Source: Thermoflavimicrobium daqui
GTDB taxonomy: Bacteria; Bacillota; Bacilli; Thermoactinomycetales; Thermoactinomycetaceae
NCBI RefSeq assembly: GCF_003313465.1
Contig: NZ_KZ845665.1
Location: 434,001-498,000, forward strand
DNA length: 64,000 nt
Reading direction: 5' to 3'
Positions 40,461 through 49,725 of this stretch are shown piece after piece. How positions within the stretch are numbered: the first letter of the stretch is position 1; each line of letters opens with the position of its first letter. Under the pieces are notes generated by a model. That model was given only the letters and a program-made list of their open reading frames with translations, was not told the origin of the DNA and ran no database searches. The position numbers were made by a program, and so were the translations under genes.

Positions 40461-41342
40461 ATGATCCAGGTGGTTGAAGTGGGTCTTCGAGATGGCTTGC
40501 AAAATGAAAAGTTAATGATACCTACCCATGTTAAACAAAGATTGGTACAGAGATTAATAAATGCTGGGATTAAGGAGATTGAAGTCACTTCTTTTGTGCA
40601 TCCTACCTGGGTACCGCAATTGGCAGATGCTGATTTATTGGCAAGTCAGCTTCATATTGATCCCGGTGTAACTTATCGAGCGCTCGTTCCTAATCGCAAG
40701 GGATTGGAACGAGCCCTTCGAACTCCTATCCATGAGTATGCTGTGTTTATCTCTGCTAGTGAGACACATAATCAAAAAAATATCAATAAAAGTATTGAGG
40801 AAACATTTCCAGTTTTACAAGAGGTAGTAGCAGAAGCTAAACAACATCAAAAACGAGTACGTGGCTATGTTTCTACAGTTTTTGGCTGTCCCTATGAAGG
40901 GAAAGTGGATTTAAAGCAAGTGGTTATGATTTGTGAGCGGCTGATGGACATGGGCGTTTATGAAATCTCATTGGGCGATACCATTGGTGTAGCTACACCT
41001 AATCAAGTAAAGGAAGCATTAACTGAGCTATTGAGGCAGTTCTCAAGTGAACAGTTGGCTGTACATTTCCATGACACAAGGGGAACTGGACTTGTCAATG
41101 CCTATGTCTCCTTAGAATGTGGTATTACCACTTTAGATAGCTCTTTGGGAGGTTTAGGTGGCTGTCCCTATGCTCCAGGAGCAACAGGTAATCTCGCGAC
41201 TGAAGATTTAATTTATATGTTAGATGGAATGGGAATAAAGACAGGTATTAACTTAGAAGAGCTTTGCCAGACGAGCCACTGGTTAGAAGAACAATTAGGT
41301 AAGAAGCTATCCTCGAAGGTGCTAAGAAGTTATTTTCAATAG
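40461..41342 (+). CDS. yngG: Hydroxymethylglutaryl-CoA lyase
   Basis: 293 residues, DRE-TIM metallolyase fold: VEVGLRDGLQNEKLMIPT, IKEIEVTSFVHPTWVPQLAD, ISASETHNQKNINKSIEET, YEISLGDTIGVATPNQV, LAVHFHDTRGTGLVNAYVSL, and GGLGGCPYAPGATGN with the catalytic Cys. Splits HMG-CoA to acetyl-CoA and acetoacetate, last step of leucine breakdown. Tight operon spacing (13 bases after BCCP). Confidence 0.92.
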   Translation: MIQVVEVGLRDGLQNEKLMIPTHVKQRLVQRLINAGIKEIEVTSFVHPTWVPQLADADLLASQLHIDPGVTYRALVPNRKGLERALRTPIHEYAVFISASETHNQKNINKSIEETFPVLQEVVAEAKQHQKRVRGYVSTVFGCPYEGKVDLKQVVMICERLMDMGVYEISLGDTIGVATPNQVKEALTELLRQFSSEQLAVHFHDTRGTGLVNAYVSLECGITTLDSSLGGLGGCPYAPGATGNLATEDLIYMLDGMGIKTGINLEELCQTSHWLEEQLGKKLSSKVLRSYFQ

Positions 41343-41374
41343 CCGATCATTTCTAATAGAAAGGAACGAAGATC

Positions 41375-42151
41375 ATGGGTCAAATTCAGTGGGAAAGGGA
41401 GGAAGGAATTTCGATTATTACCCTGTCCCGCCCTGAAGTATACCATGCATTAAATTATTCTTCTCTGAAAGAATTAGAGCAAATTATTACGGAACTGAAG
41501 TATGATCGAAATACTCGTGTAGTTATTGTTACAGGTACGGGTGAGAAAGCTTTTTGTGTAGGAGCCGATTTAAAAGAGAGACGAACATTTAATGAAGAAC
41601 AAGTTCGCCGTTATATTTTCCAAATTCGAGAAACATTTTCGAGTTTGGAACGGCTTCCTCAGCCAGTGATTGCTGCAATCAATGGGATGGCGTTGGGAGG
41701 AGGAATGGAGCTTGCCTTAGCTTGCGATATTCGGATTGCAGGGTCACATGTTGTACTAGGACTTACAGAAACATCGCTTGGGATTATTCCTGGTGCTGGT
41801 GGAACTCAGCGTCTCTCACGTATTGTTGGGAAAGCAAAAGCAAAAGAATTGATTTTTACTGCACAGAAGATATCAGCGAAACATGCTTTCGAAATCGGCT
41901 TGTTAAATGAAGTAGTCAAACCAGGTGAAGAACTTGCTCAGGCAAAAAAGATGGCAGATCTGATCAAGCAAAATGCACCACTCGCTGTGGCACAGGCTAA
42001 ATTTGCTATCGATCAAGGTATGGAAACAGATCTGACGACTGGACTTGCTCTTGAAACAAAAGCATATGAAACATTAATCCCGACTAAAGATCGTCTGGAA
42101 GGACTTCAAGCATTTAAAGAAAAGCGAAAGCCTTGTTATAAAGGTGAATAA
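41375..42151 (+). CDS. yngF: Enoyl-CoA hydratase (methylglutaconyl-CoA hydratase candidate)
   Basis: 258 residues, crotonase fold: FCVGADLKERRTFNEEQV (oxyanion hole), AINGMALGGGMELALACDIR with first catalytic Glu, and GLTETSLGIIPGAGGTQRLS with second Glu. By operon context it hydrates 3-methylglutaconyl-CoA to HMG-CoA, linking the carboxylase to the lyase. GAAAGGAACGAAGATC precedes the ATG. Confidence 0.88.
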   Translation: MGQIQWEREEGISIITLSRPEVYHALNYSSLKELEQIITELKYDRNTRVVIVTGTGEKAFCVGADLKERRTFNEEQVRRYIFQIRETFSSLERLPQPVIAAINGMALGGGMELALACDIRIAGSHVVLGLTETSLGIIPGAGGTQRLSRIVGKAKAKELIFTAQKISAKHAFEIGLLNEVVKPGEELAQAKKMADLIKQNAPLAVAQAKFAIDQGMETDLTTGLALETKAYETLIPTKDRLEGLQAFKEKRKPCYKGE

Positions 42152-42167
42152 GTAAGGGGGATCATAC

Positions 42168-43703
42168 ATGAAACCGTCTTGGTCAGAACAGCTTCGTGAA
42201 CGTGAAAAACAGATTAAATCAGGTGGGGCGCCTAAGTATCATGAGAAATTGGCAAAACAAAATAAACTATTTGTTCGAAAGAGACTTGAACTGCTGTTTG
42301 ATGATGGTTTTGAGCTAGAAGATGGACTGTTTGCGAACTGTACATCAGATGGCTTACCAGCGGATGGGGTTATTACTACAATTGGAAAGATTCACGGTCA
42401 GACCGTTTGTGTGTTGGCAAATGACTCGACTGTAAAAGCGGGTTCTTGGGGAGCAAGAACTGTTGAAAAAATGATTCGAATTCAAGAAATTGCTGAAAAA
42501 CTAAAAGTGCCTATGCTCTATCTCGTTGATTCTGCGGGTGCTCGTATCACTGATCAGATTGAAATGTTTCCAGGCCGAAGAGGGGCAGGGCGGTTATTTT
42601 ACAATCAAGTCAAGTTATCTGGAATGATACCACAAGTATGTATTTTATTTGGCCCTTCTGCAGCTGGTGGAGCATATATTCCCGCATTTTGTGATGTAGT
42701 GATTATGGTTGATAAAAATGCAAGTATGTATCTTGGGTCTCCGCGAATGGCTGAAATGGTCATTGGTGAAAAAGTTTCACTCGAAGAGATGGGCGGAGCT
42801 CGTATGCATTGTACAGTAAGTGGTTGTGGCGATATTTTAGCTAAAGATGAGGCAGAAGCGATAGCAACTGCACGGCGATATTTAAGCTACTTTCCGGCTA
42901 ATTGGGAAAAGAAACCAGAGTTGACTCCAGCCAAATTGCCAGCAAAAACAGCCCGTCCTATTGCTGATGTTGTACCGGATCATCAAAATATGCCTTTTGA
43001 TATGCTCGATTTTATTCATGGATTAGTTGATGAAGATAGCTTTATGGAAATAAAGCCATTATTTGCAAAGGAACTGGTTACAGGCTTTGCTCGCCTGAAC
43101 GGACGAGCCATTGGAATTGTTGCCAACCAACCGAAAGTTAAAGGAGGCGTTTTATTTGTAGATTCTGCAGATAAAGCAGCCCGATTTATTACCTTATGCG
43201 ATGCCTTTAATATTCCCCTTCTCTTTTTAGCTGATGTACCAGGATTTATGATTGGTACCCAAGTAGAAAAGGCAGGGATTATCCGGCATGGGGCAAAAAT
43301 GATTTCAGCAATGTCTGAAGCGACGGTTCCGAAAATTTCTGTGATTGTACGTAAAGCTTATGGAGCTGGACTTTACGCTATGGCTGGCCCCTCATTTGAA
43401 CCAGATTGCTGTTTAGCATTACCGACTGCACAAATTGCAGTGATGGGACCAGAGGCAGCTGTCAATGCGGTATATAGTAATAAAATTGCTGAGTTAGAAG
43501 AACCTGAGCGAAGCCGTTTTATTCATGAGAAACGGGAAGAGTATAGACAAGATATTGATATTTACCGTTTAGCCAGTGAACTGATTATCGATGGTGTAAT
43601 TGCTCCAGAAGATTTACGGCAAGAGCTCATTGATCGCTTCACTGCCTATGAAAGTAAACAAGTTCACTTTAGTCAGAGAAAACATCCTGTTTATCCGGTA
43701 TAA
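42168..43703 (+). CDS. yngE: Acyl-CoA carboxylase carboxyltransferase subunit
   Basis: 511 residues. Fused alpha/beta carboxyltransferase: VKAGSWGARTVEKMIRIQEI, PMLYLVDSAGARITDQ, FGPSAAGGAYIPAFCDVVIM, then FVDSADKAARFITLCDAFNI, DVPGFMIGTQVEKAGIIRHG, KAYGAGLYAMAGPSFEPD. The motifs fit propionyl/methylcrotonyl-CoA carboxylase beta subunits. Transfers the carboxyl group from biotin to the acyl-CoA (methylcrotonyl-CoA by context). Ends the operon; terminator follows. Confidence 0.9.
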   Translation: MKPSWSEQLREREKQIKSGGAPKYHEKLAKQNKLFVRKRLELLFDDGFELEDGLFANCTSDGLPADGVITTIGKIHGQTVCVLANDSTVKAGSWGARTVEKMIRIQEIAEKLKVPMLYLVDSAGARITDQIEMFPGRRGAGRLFYNQVKLSGMIPQVCILFGPSAAGGAYIPAFCDVVIMVDKNASMYLGSPRMAEMVIGEKVSLEEMGGARMHCTVSGCGDILAKDEAEAIATARRYLSYFPANWEKKPELTPAKLPAKTARPIADVVPDHQNMPFDMLDFIHGLVDEDSFMEIKPLFAKELVTGFARLNGRAIGIVANQPKVKGGVLFVDSADKAARFITLCDAFNIPLLFLADVPGFMIGTQVEKAGIIRHGAKMISAMSEATVPKISVIVRKAYGAGLYAMAGPSFEPDCCLALPTAQIAVMGPEAAVNAVYSNKIAELEEPERSRFIHEKREEYRQDIDIYRLASELIIDGVIAPEDLRQELIDRFTAYESKQVHFSQRKHPVYPV

Positions 43704-43705
43704 TA

Positions 43706-43738
43706 AAAGGAGCCATAATTAATGGCTCCTTTTTTATT
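43706..43738 (+). terminator. Terminator of the yng operon
   Basis: AAAAGGAGCCATAATTAATG region: AAGGAGCCAT / ATGGCTCCTT then TTTTATTT. Confidence 0.88.
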
Positions 43739-43751
43739 TGGAGGTGATAGG

Positions 43752-44678
43752 ATGAGGACGGCAGTTATCGGCTGTGGTTCACTTGGTTTATTGTGGGGAG
43801 CTCGCTTTACCCAAATACCAGGAGCCTTAACATTACTAACTCGTTCTAAGGAGCAGCAACAGCAGCTGAACCAATATGGAATTGATTTTGAAAGCCTTGA
43901 TGGGCGAAAAAAACAAATTCCTGTTCAAGCCATGTGGATTGAAGAATTACCACAGCCTGTACAATTTGACATGGTACACGTTATGGTAAAACAAAATCAT
44001 CTACCACCGATCATTCCCATCCTACAAGAAATAACAAGTCCCACTTCTCGCCTGTTATTTTGGCAAAATGGGTTAGGACATGAAAAACAGATCGAACTGT
44101 TAGCTAATCGACCTTGGACTTATGCAGCTATAACTACGGAAGGAGCACATAGGAGCTCTTATAATACGGTAAAGCATACAGGTAAAGGTGAAACTTGGGT
44201 TGGTCCGTTTCCGAAGTTACTTACTTTTGATCCTCCTATACAAGAATGGATCATCGCGGTAGAAAATTTAGGTTTGCAGATCGCAATGGATCAGCAAATT
44301 TTTCGCAGAATGTGGGAAAAATTAGCGATAAATTGTGTGGTTAATCCAATCACTGCGTTACATCAAGTGAAAAATGGGGAATTATTATCATCGGAATATA
44401 TTTCGGAAATCGAAAAAATAAGCAGAGAAGTACAAGCAGTGGCACAAAAGAAAGGATTTTCTTTTGAATTGGATGATATGATACAAAAAGTGGCTTATGT
44501 TTGTCGAAATACGAAAAATAATTATTCTTCTATGCTTCAGGACTTATTGCAAGGAAGGCAGACGGAGATTGATTATATGAATGGGGCAATCATACGCTAC
44601 GGAAAGGAAGAGAAAATTCCTACAGCATATAATCAGTATCTAGTGGAAAGGATTCATCATCGAGAAAATAATGGTTGA
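43752..44678 (+). CDS. panE: 2-dehydropantoate 2-reductase
   Basis: 308 residues from ATG 43752 (GGAGGTGATAG upstream); earlier in-frame codons overlap the terminator. RTAVIGCGSLGLLWGARFTQ is the NADPH-binding site; VMVKQNHLPPII (catalytic-loop Lys), LFWQNGLGHE, KLAINCVVNPITALHQVKNG with the active-site Lys and Asn, and the C-terminal TEIDYMNGAI helix follow. It reduces ketopantoate to pantoate in pantothenate/CoA synthesis. In B. subtilis the orthologue (ylbQ) lies next to ylbP and bshC; here the yng operon is inserted before it. Confidence 0.88.
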   Translation: MRTAVIGCGSLGLLWGARFTQIPGALTLLTRSKEQQQQLNQYGIDFESLDGRKKQIPVQAMWIEELPQPVQFDMVHVMVKQNHLPPIIPILQEITSPTSRLLFWQNGLGHEKQIELLANRPWTYAAITTEGAHRSSYNTVKHTGKGETWVGPFPKLLTFDPPIQEWIIAVENLGLQIAMDQQIFRRMWEKLAINCVVNPITALHQVKNGELLSSEYISEIEKISREVQAVAQKKGFSFELDDMIQKVAYVCRNTKNNYSSMLQDLLQGRQTEIDYMNGAIIRYGKEEKIPTAYNQYLVERIHHRENNG

Positions 44679-44741
44679 CTAAAAAAAGGGGAGAATACTC
44701 ATCCTGAATTAATAGAAGGATGACTTGGAGGAGATTTTCCC

Positions 44742-46136
44742 TTGGTAAATGTAAAAAAATTTTCGATGATGTCTTCAACAATTGCGATTTATTTAAGTGC
44801 GTTGGATATGGTTGTATTAATCCCTGCACTAAATTGGATCAATAGAGAATTTATGTTATCAATCCGTTGGGGTGTATGGGCAGTAGCTATTTATTTAATT
44901 AGCTTTGCCGTAGCGTTACCCTTGATGGAAAGATGGGCTAGTTTGGTGGGGCGACGAAAAGAAATGGGATATGCTTTACTTTTTTTTTCGAGTGGAGCAG
45001 TCTTATCGGCAGTGAGCCATAACTGGTTATTATTTTTATTTGGACGAGGCTTGCAAGCATTCGGTGCCAGTGGTATGGTTCCATTTTTATCTCAAAGATT
45101 TTACCGTTTGTTTCACATCTCTCGTACAAAAGGCTTTCGATTGATTTGGATTGCTTTATTGATCCTAACCCCTATTTTTTCTGTTACGTGGATCAGTTTA
45201 CTCGGGTGGCGTAGTTTCTTTTTATTATATTTATTACTGGCTTTTTTTCTCTTTTTCTTACTTAACAAATGGCTACCTCAAAAGATGATGGGGACACGTC
45301 ATACAAGTTTTAGTTGGGGGACACCCATCTTTGGTTTAATCGTCATCTTATTGATGTTAGCAATGACCCGAATTTATCTACCACTTGGATTTCGTGCTTG
45401 GATTCATCCCCGTGTACTTCCGTTGTTGATTCTTGCTCTGGGTTTAATTGTGATTCTTTTTATGGTAGAAAGAAAGAAACGATACCCTTTTTTCGAACCG
45501 CATTTATTTGGAAAGCCATATCTTTGGTTATTGTATATTATTATTATGATGACTGGATTTAGTTGGGCCATATTGGTATTATTGCCATGGTGGTTTACTC
45601 ACTTCTTCCATCAGCATGATCTTTGGTATGGAGGTATTTTAGCTCTTATTTTGGCAGCATCTGTTGTTACAGTGTGGGTCACTCAGAAATGGGTGGAGCA
45701 AATATCTTTTTCAGTTATTGCAGGTTGTGGATTTATTTGTGCAGCAGTGAGCTATATATTGTTATTTTGGATTCAAAACATGTGGCTGATTTTACTCTTA
45801 TTTGTGTTACTTGGAATTGGTATGGGGTTGACCATATCGGCACCAGTTCATCATGTATTATTTCGAATGGTTGAACCTGAACGCTGGAGAAGTGGTTTAA
45901 CAGTACTTGGTATGTTTCGAGCTGCTGGAGGATCACTAGGACTTGTGGTGATGGCACAACTACTAAATGTATGGGAGCCAGGGTTATCACGCTGGTATGA
46001 CCCCAATTATCCTGTTAATCCTTCGTTAGATATAGCATTTGGTTATATGTTTAATCTCGCTGCACAAAGTGCTGTAATAGGAGTTATCCTAAGCTTTTTC
46101 TTGTGGTGGAGAGGAAAACGTGGGTATTTACAATAG
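44742..46136 (+). CDS. MFS transporter (drug/proton antiporter type)
   Basis: 464 residues, start TTG 44742 with TTGGAGGAG 9 bases upstream. About 12-14 membrane helices; helix 1-3 region SALDMVVLIPALNWINREF, loop MERWASLVGRRKEM (MFS loop 2-3 motif), LFLFGRGLQAFGASGMVPFL (motif B), and GMGLTISAPVHHVLFRMVEP in the second half. The pattern fits DHA-type exporters. Substrate unknown. It stands alone between panE and bshC. Confidence 0.8.
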   Translation: MVNVKKFSMMSSTIAIYLSALDMVVLIPALNWINREFMLSIRWGVWAVAIYLISFAVALPLMERWASLVGRRKEMGYALLFFSSGAVLSAVSHNWLLFLFGRGLQAFGASGMVPFLSQRFYRLFHISRTKGFRLIWIALLILTPIFSVTWISLLGWRSFFLLYLLLAFFLFFLLNKWLPQKMMGTRHTSFSWGTPIFGLIVILLMLAMTRIYLPLGFRAWIHPRVLPLLILALGLIVILFMVERKKRYPFFEPHLFGKPYLWLLYIIIMMTGFSWAILVLLPWWFTHFFHQHDLWYGGILALILAASVVTVWVTQKWVEQISFSVIAGCGFICAAVSYILLFWIQNMWLILLLFVLLGIGMGLTISAPVHHVLFRMVEPERWRSGLTVLGMFRAAGGSLGLVVMAQLLNVWEPGLSRWYDPNYPVNPSLDIAFGYMFNLAAQSAVIGVILSFFLWWRGKRGYLQ

Positions 46137-46150
46137 ATTGATAAGACTTA

Positions 46151-46185
46151 ACAAATAAGGCTATAAGATAGTCTTATTTGTAACT
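46151..46185. repeat. Inverted repeat, possible terminator
   Basis: ACAAATAAG-G-CTAT / ATAG-T-CTTATTTGT with AAG loop, directly after the MFS gene; weak T content afterwards. Confidence 0.45.
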
Positions 46186-46291
46186 TAGATAGCTTCTTAG
46201 ATAAATGTCGTTGTTTTAAACTTCGTTTCAATGATTTAAGATCTGAATATGATTCATCCAGATAACTGTATAGAAAGAGGGGGCAAGGTGC

Positions 46292-47950
46292 ATGAAGCAA
46301 GTTGCACCAAACAGGATGAAGTATAAACAAATAACGAATCCTTGGTCGAGTCGCTTTACTATAGATTATTATAATTTTAATAACACTATTCATTCTTTAT
46401 ATGAATACAACCCTTTTGATGATCAAAGTTATGTCAAGCGAATTAGCTATCTGGAAGGAAGGGAAAATCTTGCACATAGACAAGAATTAGTGCAAATACT
46501 CCGCTCTTTTCATGCCCCAGAATTACTTCATCCTAAGGTCGAATATAACTTACAACGATTAAGTCAATCTGACAGTGTAGTAGTGATTGGTGGACAACAA
46601 GCAGGACTGATGACAGGTCCGATGTATACAATTCACAAAGCCATTACGATTATTCAAATCGCACACAATGAAGAGAAAAAACTGGGCCGCCCTGTTATTC
46701 CGGTTTTTTGGATAGCGGGTGAAGATCATGATTTAGACGAGGTAGATCATGTTTGGATTCAAGATGATCGAGCTCAACTTGTTAAACATCGCTTGGATTA
46801 TGAAGACAAAGGGAAATATCCAATTTCTTCATTAAAAATTAAACCCGAGCAATTGCATATCTGGTTGGCAGAGCTAAGTAAACTTTTACCAGATAGTCCA
46901 TACAAACAAGAGTGGCTTAAGCGATGTACAAGTTTAATTACAGAACCTATTTCCTGGACTCGTTATTTCGCTAGACTCATGCATGATTTATTTGGAAAAT
47001 GGGGTCTGATTTTAATTGATTCATCTGATTTAGCGCTACGGAAGTTTGAAGTATCTTTTTTTCAGAAACTCCTTGAGAAAAATCAGATTTTGAGTGAGAA
47101 AGTAGCTAAAGCGGCCACTCAATTTGAAAAACTGGGATATGATGTGCCTGTTGAGCTATCTGATCAAAAAGCTCATTTATTTATTCATGCAGATGGGGAA
47201 CGCCATCTTTTATATCGTGATCAAGATGAATGGTTTACCAAAGAAGGACAACACCGTTTCAGCACAGAACAAATTATTAAAATTTTACATGATAGTCCTG
47301 AAAAATTTAGTAATAACGTTTTGACACGTCCATTGATGCAAGAATTTTTATTCCCCACGCTTGTATTTGTTGGGGGAGGTAGTGAAGTTGCATATTGGGG
47401 ATTGTTAAAAGAAGCTTTCTTGGAAATGGGTCTTCAAATGCCAATTGTATTTCCACGTCCGAGCATGACGATTGTTGATCGGCGAGTGCAAAAAAGGATG
47501 GAACAGTTTCAATTAACCTGGAGTGATCTTGTTTCGGATTTAGAAAAGAAGAAAGATGAGTGGTTAGAACACCAGACTCATGTGGATTTTTCAGCAATGT
47601 TTGATGATCTCAAACTAAAAACCGAAGAATTATATCAACCACTCATAAAAATTTTGAAAAAAGAAGTTGGTATGGATTTAAACCAAATGGCAGAAAAAAA
47701 TAAGCAGAAGGTATGGGAACAAATAGACTTTCTTGCACAATATACCGAACGGCAATTCACACTTAAACATCAGACTGTACTTCGTAGATGGGATGAGCTT
47801 ATAAGCACCCTATCACCGAGAAAGCGCCCACAGGAACGAGTACTTAACCTTCTTTCTTTTTGGAATCGGCATGGTTTAGAGTGGATAGATCAAGTGATTA
47901 GTGATCCATTTATCCATCGAGAAAATCATCTACAATTAATAATTATGTGA
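46292..47950 (+). CDS. bshC: Bacillithiol biosynthesis cysteine-adding enzyme BshC
   Basis: 552 residues, usual size about 540. VVIGGQQAGLMTGPMYTIHK, PVIPVFWIAGEDHDLDEVDH, SNNVLTRPLMQEFLFPTLVF, FVGGGSEVAYWGLLKEAF and MPIVFPRPSMTIVDRRVQK are diagnostic for BshC, the Rossmann-fold ligase that adds cysteine to glucosaminyl-malate to finish bacillithiol. AAGGTGC precedes the ATG 46292; later in-frame ATGs exist, so the exact start is uncertain. As in B. subtilis (yllA) it lies just upstream of the mraZ cluster, with ahcY inserted between. Confidence 0.92.
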   Translation: MKQVAPNRMKYKQITNPWSSRFTIDYYNFNNTIHSLYEYNPFDDQSYVKRISYLEGRENLAHRQELVQILRSFHAPELLHPKVEYNLQRLSQSDSVVVIGGQQAGLMTGPMYTIHKAITIIQIAHNEEKKLGRPVIPVFWIAGEDHDLDEVDHVWIQDDRAQLVKHRLDYEDKGKYPISSLKIKPEQLHIWLAELSKLLPDSPYKQEWLKRCTSLITEPISWTRYFARLMHDLFGKWGLILIDSSDLALRKFEVSFFQKLLEKNQILSEKVAKAATQFEKLGYDVPVELSDQKAHLFIHADGERHLLYRDQDEWFTKEGQHRFSTEQIIKILHDSPEKFSNNVLTRPLMQEFLFPTLVFVGGGSEVAYWGLLKEAFLEMGLQMPIVFPRPSMTIVDRRVQKRMEQFQLTWSDLVSDLEKKKDEWLEHQTHVDFSAMFDDLKLKTEELYQPLIKILKKEVGMDLNQMAEKNKQKVWEQIDFLAQYTERQFTLKHQTVLRRWDELISTLSPRKRPQERVLNLLSFWNRHGLEWIDQVISDPFIHRENHLQLIIM

Positions 47951-48023
47951 ATTGGTTTTCCGCTTTCAACTTATTTTAGGTATAATATACAATGACATTA
48001 TTATTTTTTTTTCGGTCAGAACG

Positions 48024-48140
48024 ATGGAAGAGTTGTTGCATAAACAAAAACCCATTGATCTTGATCTATTACCTAATCAGCTACAGGAGTGCAACAATCT
48101 CTTAAGTCAGCATTTGAAATTTTCCTTTGACCGTAACTAG
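48024..48140 (+). CDS. Possible small protein, 38 aa
   Basis: Open frame MEELLHKQKPIDLDLLPNQL continuing to FSFDRN-stop, acidic to neutral and helical. AGGTATAATATAC lies about 45 bases upstream and could be a -10 region, but the ribosome-binding site is poor (GTCAGAACG). The frame opens at 47952. Weak candidate. Confidence 0.25.
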   Translation: MEELLHKQKPIDLDLLPNQLQECNNLLSQHLKFSFDRN

Positions 48141-48164
48141 TATAGAAGTCTACTATAGCTAGAA

Positions 48165-48328
48165 AGAGAGGTGAAAACCTGCTACTTTAACTATGAACTG
48201 GCTGATAGAGCATATAGGATAACTCGATGTTAAGGCTAATGCCAAGCTTTATAGATAGAATGAAATGAAATAGGAAATCTGGTTATATATATACTTTGTC
48301 TATACCGAGAAACAAGTAGCAGGGAAGT
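48165..48328 (+). ncRNA. Structured leader with bridged ribosome-binding site (copy 3)
   Basis: AAAGAGAGGTG (48163-48173), CCTGCTACTT (48178-48187) pairing perfectly with AAGTAGCAGG (48314-48323), 5 bases before ATG 48329. Relative to copies 1 and 2 the middle pair T-A is C-G, a compensatory change. Inner ATGAAC (48193-48198) faces GTCTAT (48298-48303), as in copy 1. Confidence 0.65.
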
Positions 48329-49588
48329 ATGAATTCAGTAGAAAAAAGTATGATTCGTGATGTAAATCTAGCATCACAAGGTCGTATGAAAATGGACTGG
48401 GCATGGGAGCATATGGCGATCTTAAGTCGTTTACGTGAAAAATGGTTAGTGCAAAAACCATTTGAAGGCAGAAGAGTAGCTATCTCATTACATCTTGAGG
48501 CGAAAACAGCTTGTCTTGCTGAGTTGCTTCATGATGCAGGGGCAGAGGTAACGATTACGGGGAGCAACCCTTTATCTACGCAGGATGATGTATGTGCGGC
48601 TTTAGTACAAGCAGGAGTAACTGTATTTGCTAAGTATAATCCGTCTCCAGAGGAATATAAGCAGCACTTGCTACTAACCTTAGAGACACGACCTGAGCTT
48701 ATTATTGATGATGGTGGGGATTTAGTTAGCTTACTTCACTCCGAAAGGCAAGATCTGATTGAATATGTACGGGGTGGATGTGAAGAGACAACCACTGGAA
48801 TTAACCGCCTCGTATCTTTAGAAAAATCAGGGGAATTAAAGTTTCCGATGGTTGCTGTAAATGATGCTTATTCTAAATGCTTTTTCGATAATCGATATGG
48901 TACAGGGCAATCCGTTTGGGATGGAATTAATCGTACGACTAATTTAGTTGTTGCTGGTAAAACAGTTGTAGTCATCGGTTATGGTTGGTGTGGAAAAGGT
49001 GTAGCACTTCGAGCCAAAGGTTTAGGAGCCAAGGTAATAGTAACTGAAGTAGATCCGATTAAAGCGATTGAAGCTCATATGGACGGTTATACCGTTTTAC
49101 CGATGATTGAGGCAGCTAAACGAGGAGATATCTTTGTAACGGTTACAGGAAACAAAAATGTAATTAATGGAATGCATTACCGCGTGATGAAAAATGGGGC
49201 TATACTTGCGAATGCTGGTCATTTTGACATTGAAATTGATAAGATTTCTTTGGAAAGACAAGCGGTTAACCAACGTGTTGTCCGTAAAGATATTACGGAA
49301 TATGTCATGGAAGATGGACGGAAAATCTACTTACTTGCGGAAGGACGGTTGGTCAATTTAGCTGCTGGTGATGGTCATCCAGCAGAAATTATGGATATGA
49401 CCTTTGCTTTACAAGCTTTAAGCCTTCTGTATATCCATGAAAACCATGGGAAAATTGGACCATCCGTAATTGATGTTCCATATCAGTTGGATTCACAAGT
49501 AGCTCGGTACTATTTGGATTCACAAGGTATCCAAATTGATGATATGACTGAAGAGCAAAAACAATATCAAGCTAGCTGGAATTTGTAG
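48329..49588 (+). CDS. ahcY: Adenosylhomocysteinase
   Basis: 419 residues. RVAISLHLEAKTACLAELLH, EETTTGINRLVSLEKSGELK, VNDAYSKCFFDNRYGTGQS, VVVIGYGWCGKGVALRAKGL (NAD site), NAGHFDIEID and DGRLVNLAAGDGHPAEIMD-type ending (LAEGRLVNLAAGDGHP). Hydrolyses S-adenosylhomocysteine to adenosine and homocysteine. B. subtilis lacks this enzyme and uses MtnN plus LuxS, so its presence is notable for a Bacillales genome. Translated from the hairpin-bridged leader; terminator follows. Confidence 0.93.
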   Translation: MNSVEKSMIRDVNLASQGRMKMDWAWEHMAILSRLREKWLVQKPFEGRRVAISLHLEAKTACLAELLHDAGAEVTITGSNPLSTQDDVCAALVQAGVTVFAKYNPSPEEYKQHLLLTLETRPELIIDDGGDLVSLLHSERQDLIEYVRGGCEETTTGINRLVSLEKSGELKFPMVAVNDAYSKCFFDNRYGTGQSVWDGINRTTNLVVAGKTVVVIGYGWCGKGVALRAKGLGAKVIVTEVDPIKAIEAHMDGYTVLPMIEAAKRGDIFVTVTGNKNVINGMHYRVMKNGAILANAGHFDIEIDKISLERQAVNQRVVRKDITEYVMEDGRKIYLLAEGRLVNLAAGDGHPAEIMDMTFALQALSLLYIHENHGKIGPSVIDVPYQLDSQVARYYLDSQGIQIDDMTEEQKQYQASWNL

Positions 49589-49613
49589 TTTCCATTAATT
49601 TGAAAATCCCCTT

Positions 49614-49646
49614 TGAATCCTGCACATGCGTGCAGGATTTTTTGTG
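49614..49646 (+). terminator. Terminator of ahcY
   Basis: AATCCTGCAC / GTGCAGGATT stem with 4-base loop, then TTTTTG. Confidence 0.85.
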
Positions 49647-49651
49647 CCCAA

Positions 49652-49706
49652 TGTGGTATAATTTACAATGTGGTGAAAAGTGGAGGAAAGTGGGGGGAAG
49701 GGGTTG
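49652..49706 (+). promoter_or_regulatory. dcw promoter with MraZ boxes
   Basis: Extended -10 TGTGGTATAAT at 49652-49662. GTGG occurs at 49670, 49680 and 49690, with GGGG at 49700, an exact 10-base period (GTGGTGAAAA, GTGGAGGAAA, GTGGGGGGAA). This is the form of MraZ operators: short direct repeats one helical turn apart just before mraZ, so autoregulation is likely. Confidence 0.7.
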
Positions 49707-49725
49707 ACGAGGGGAGGATAAGGTC

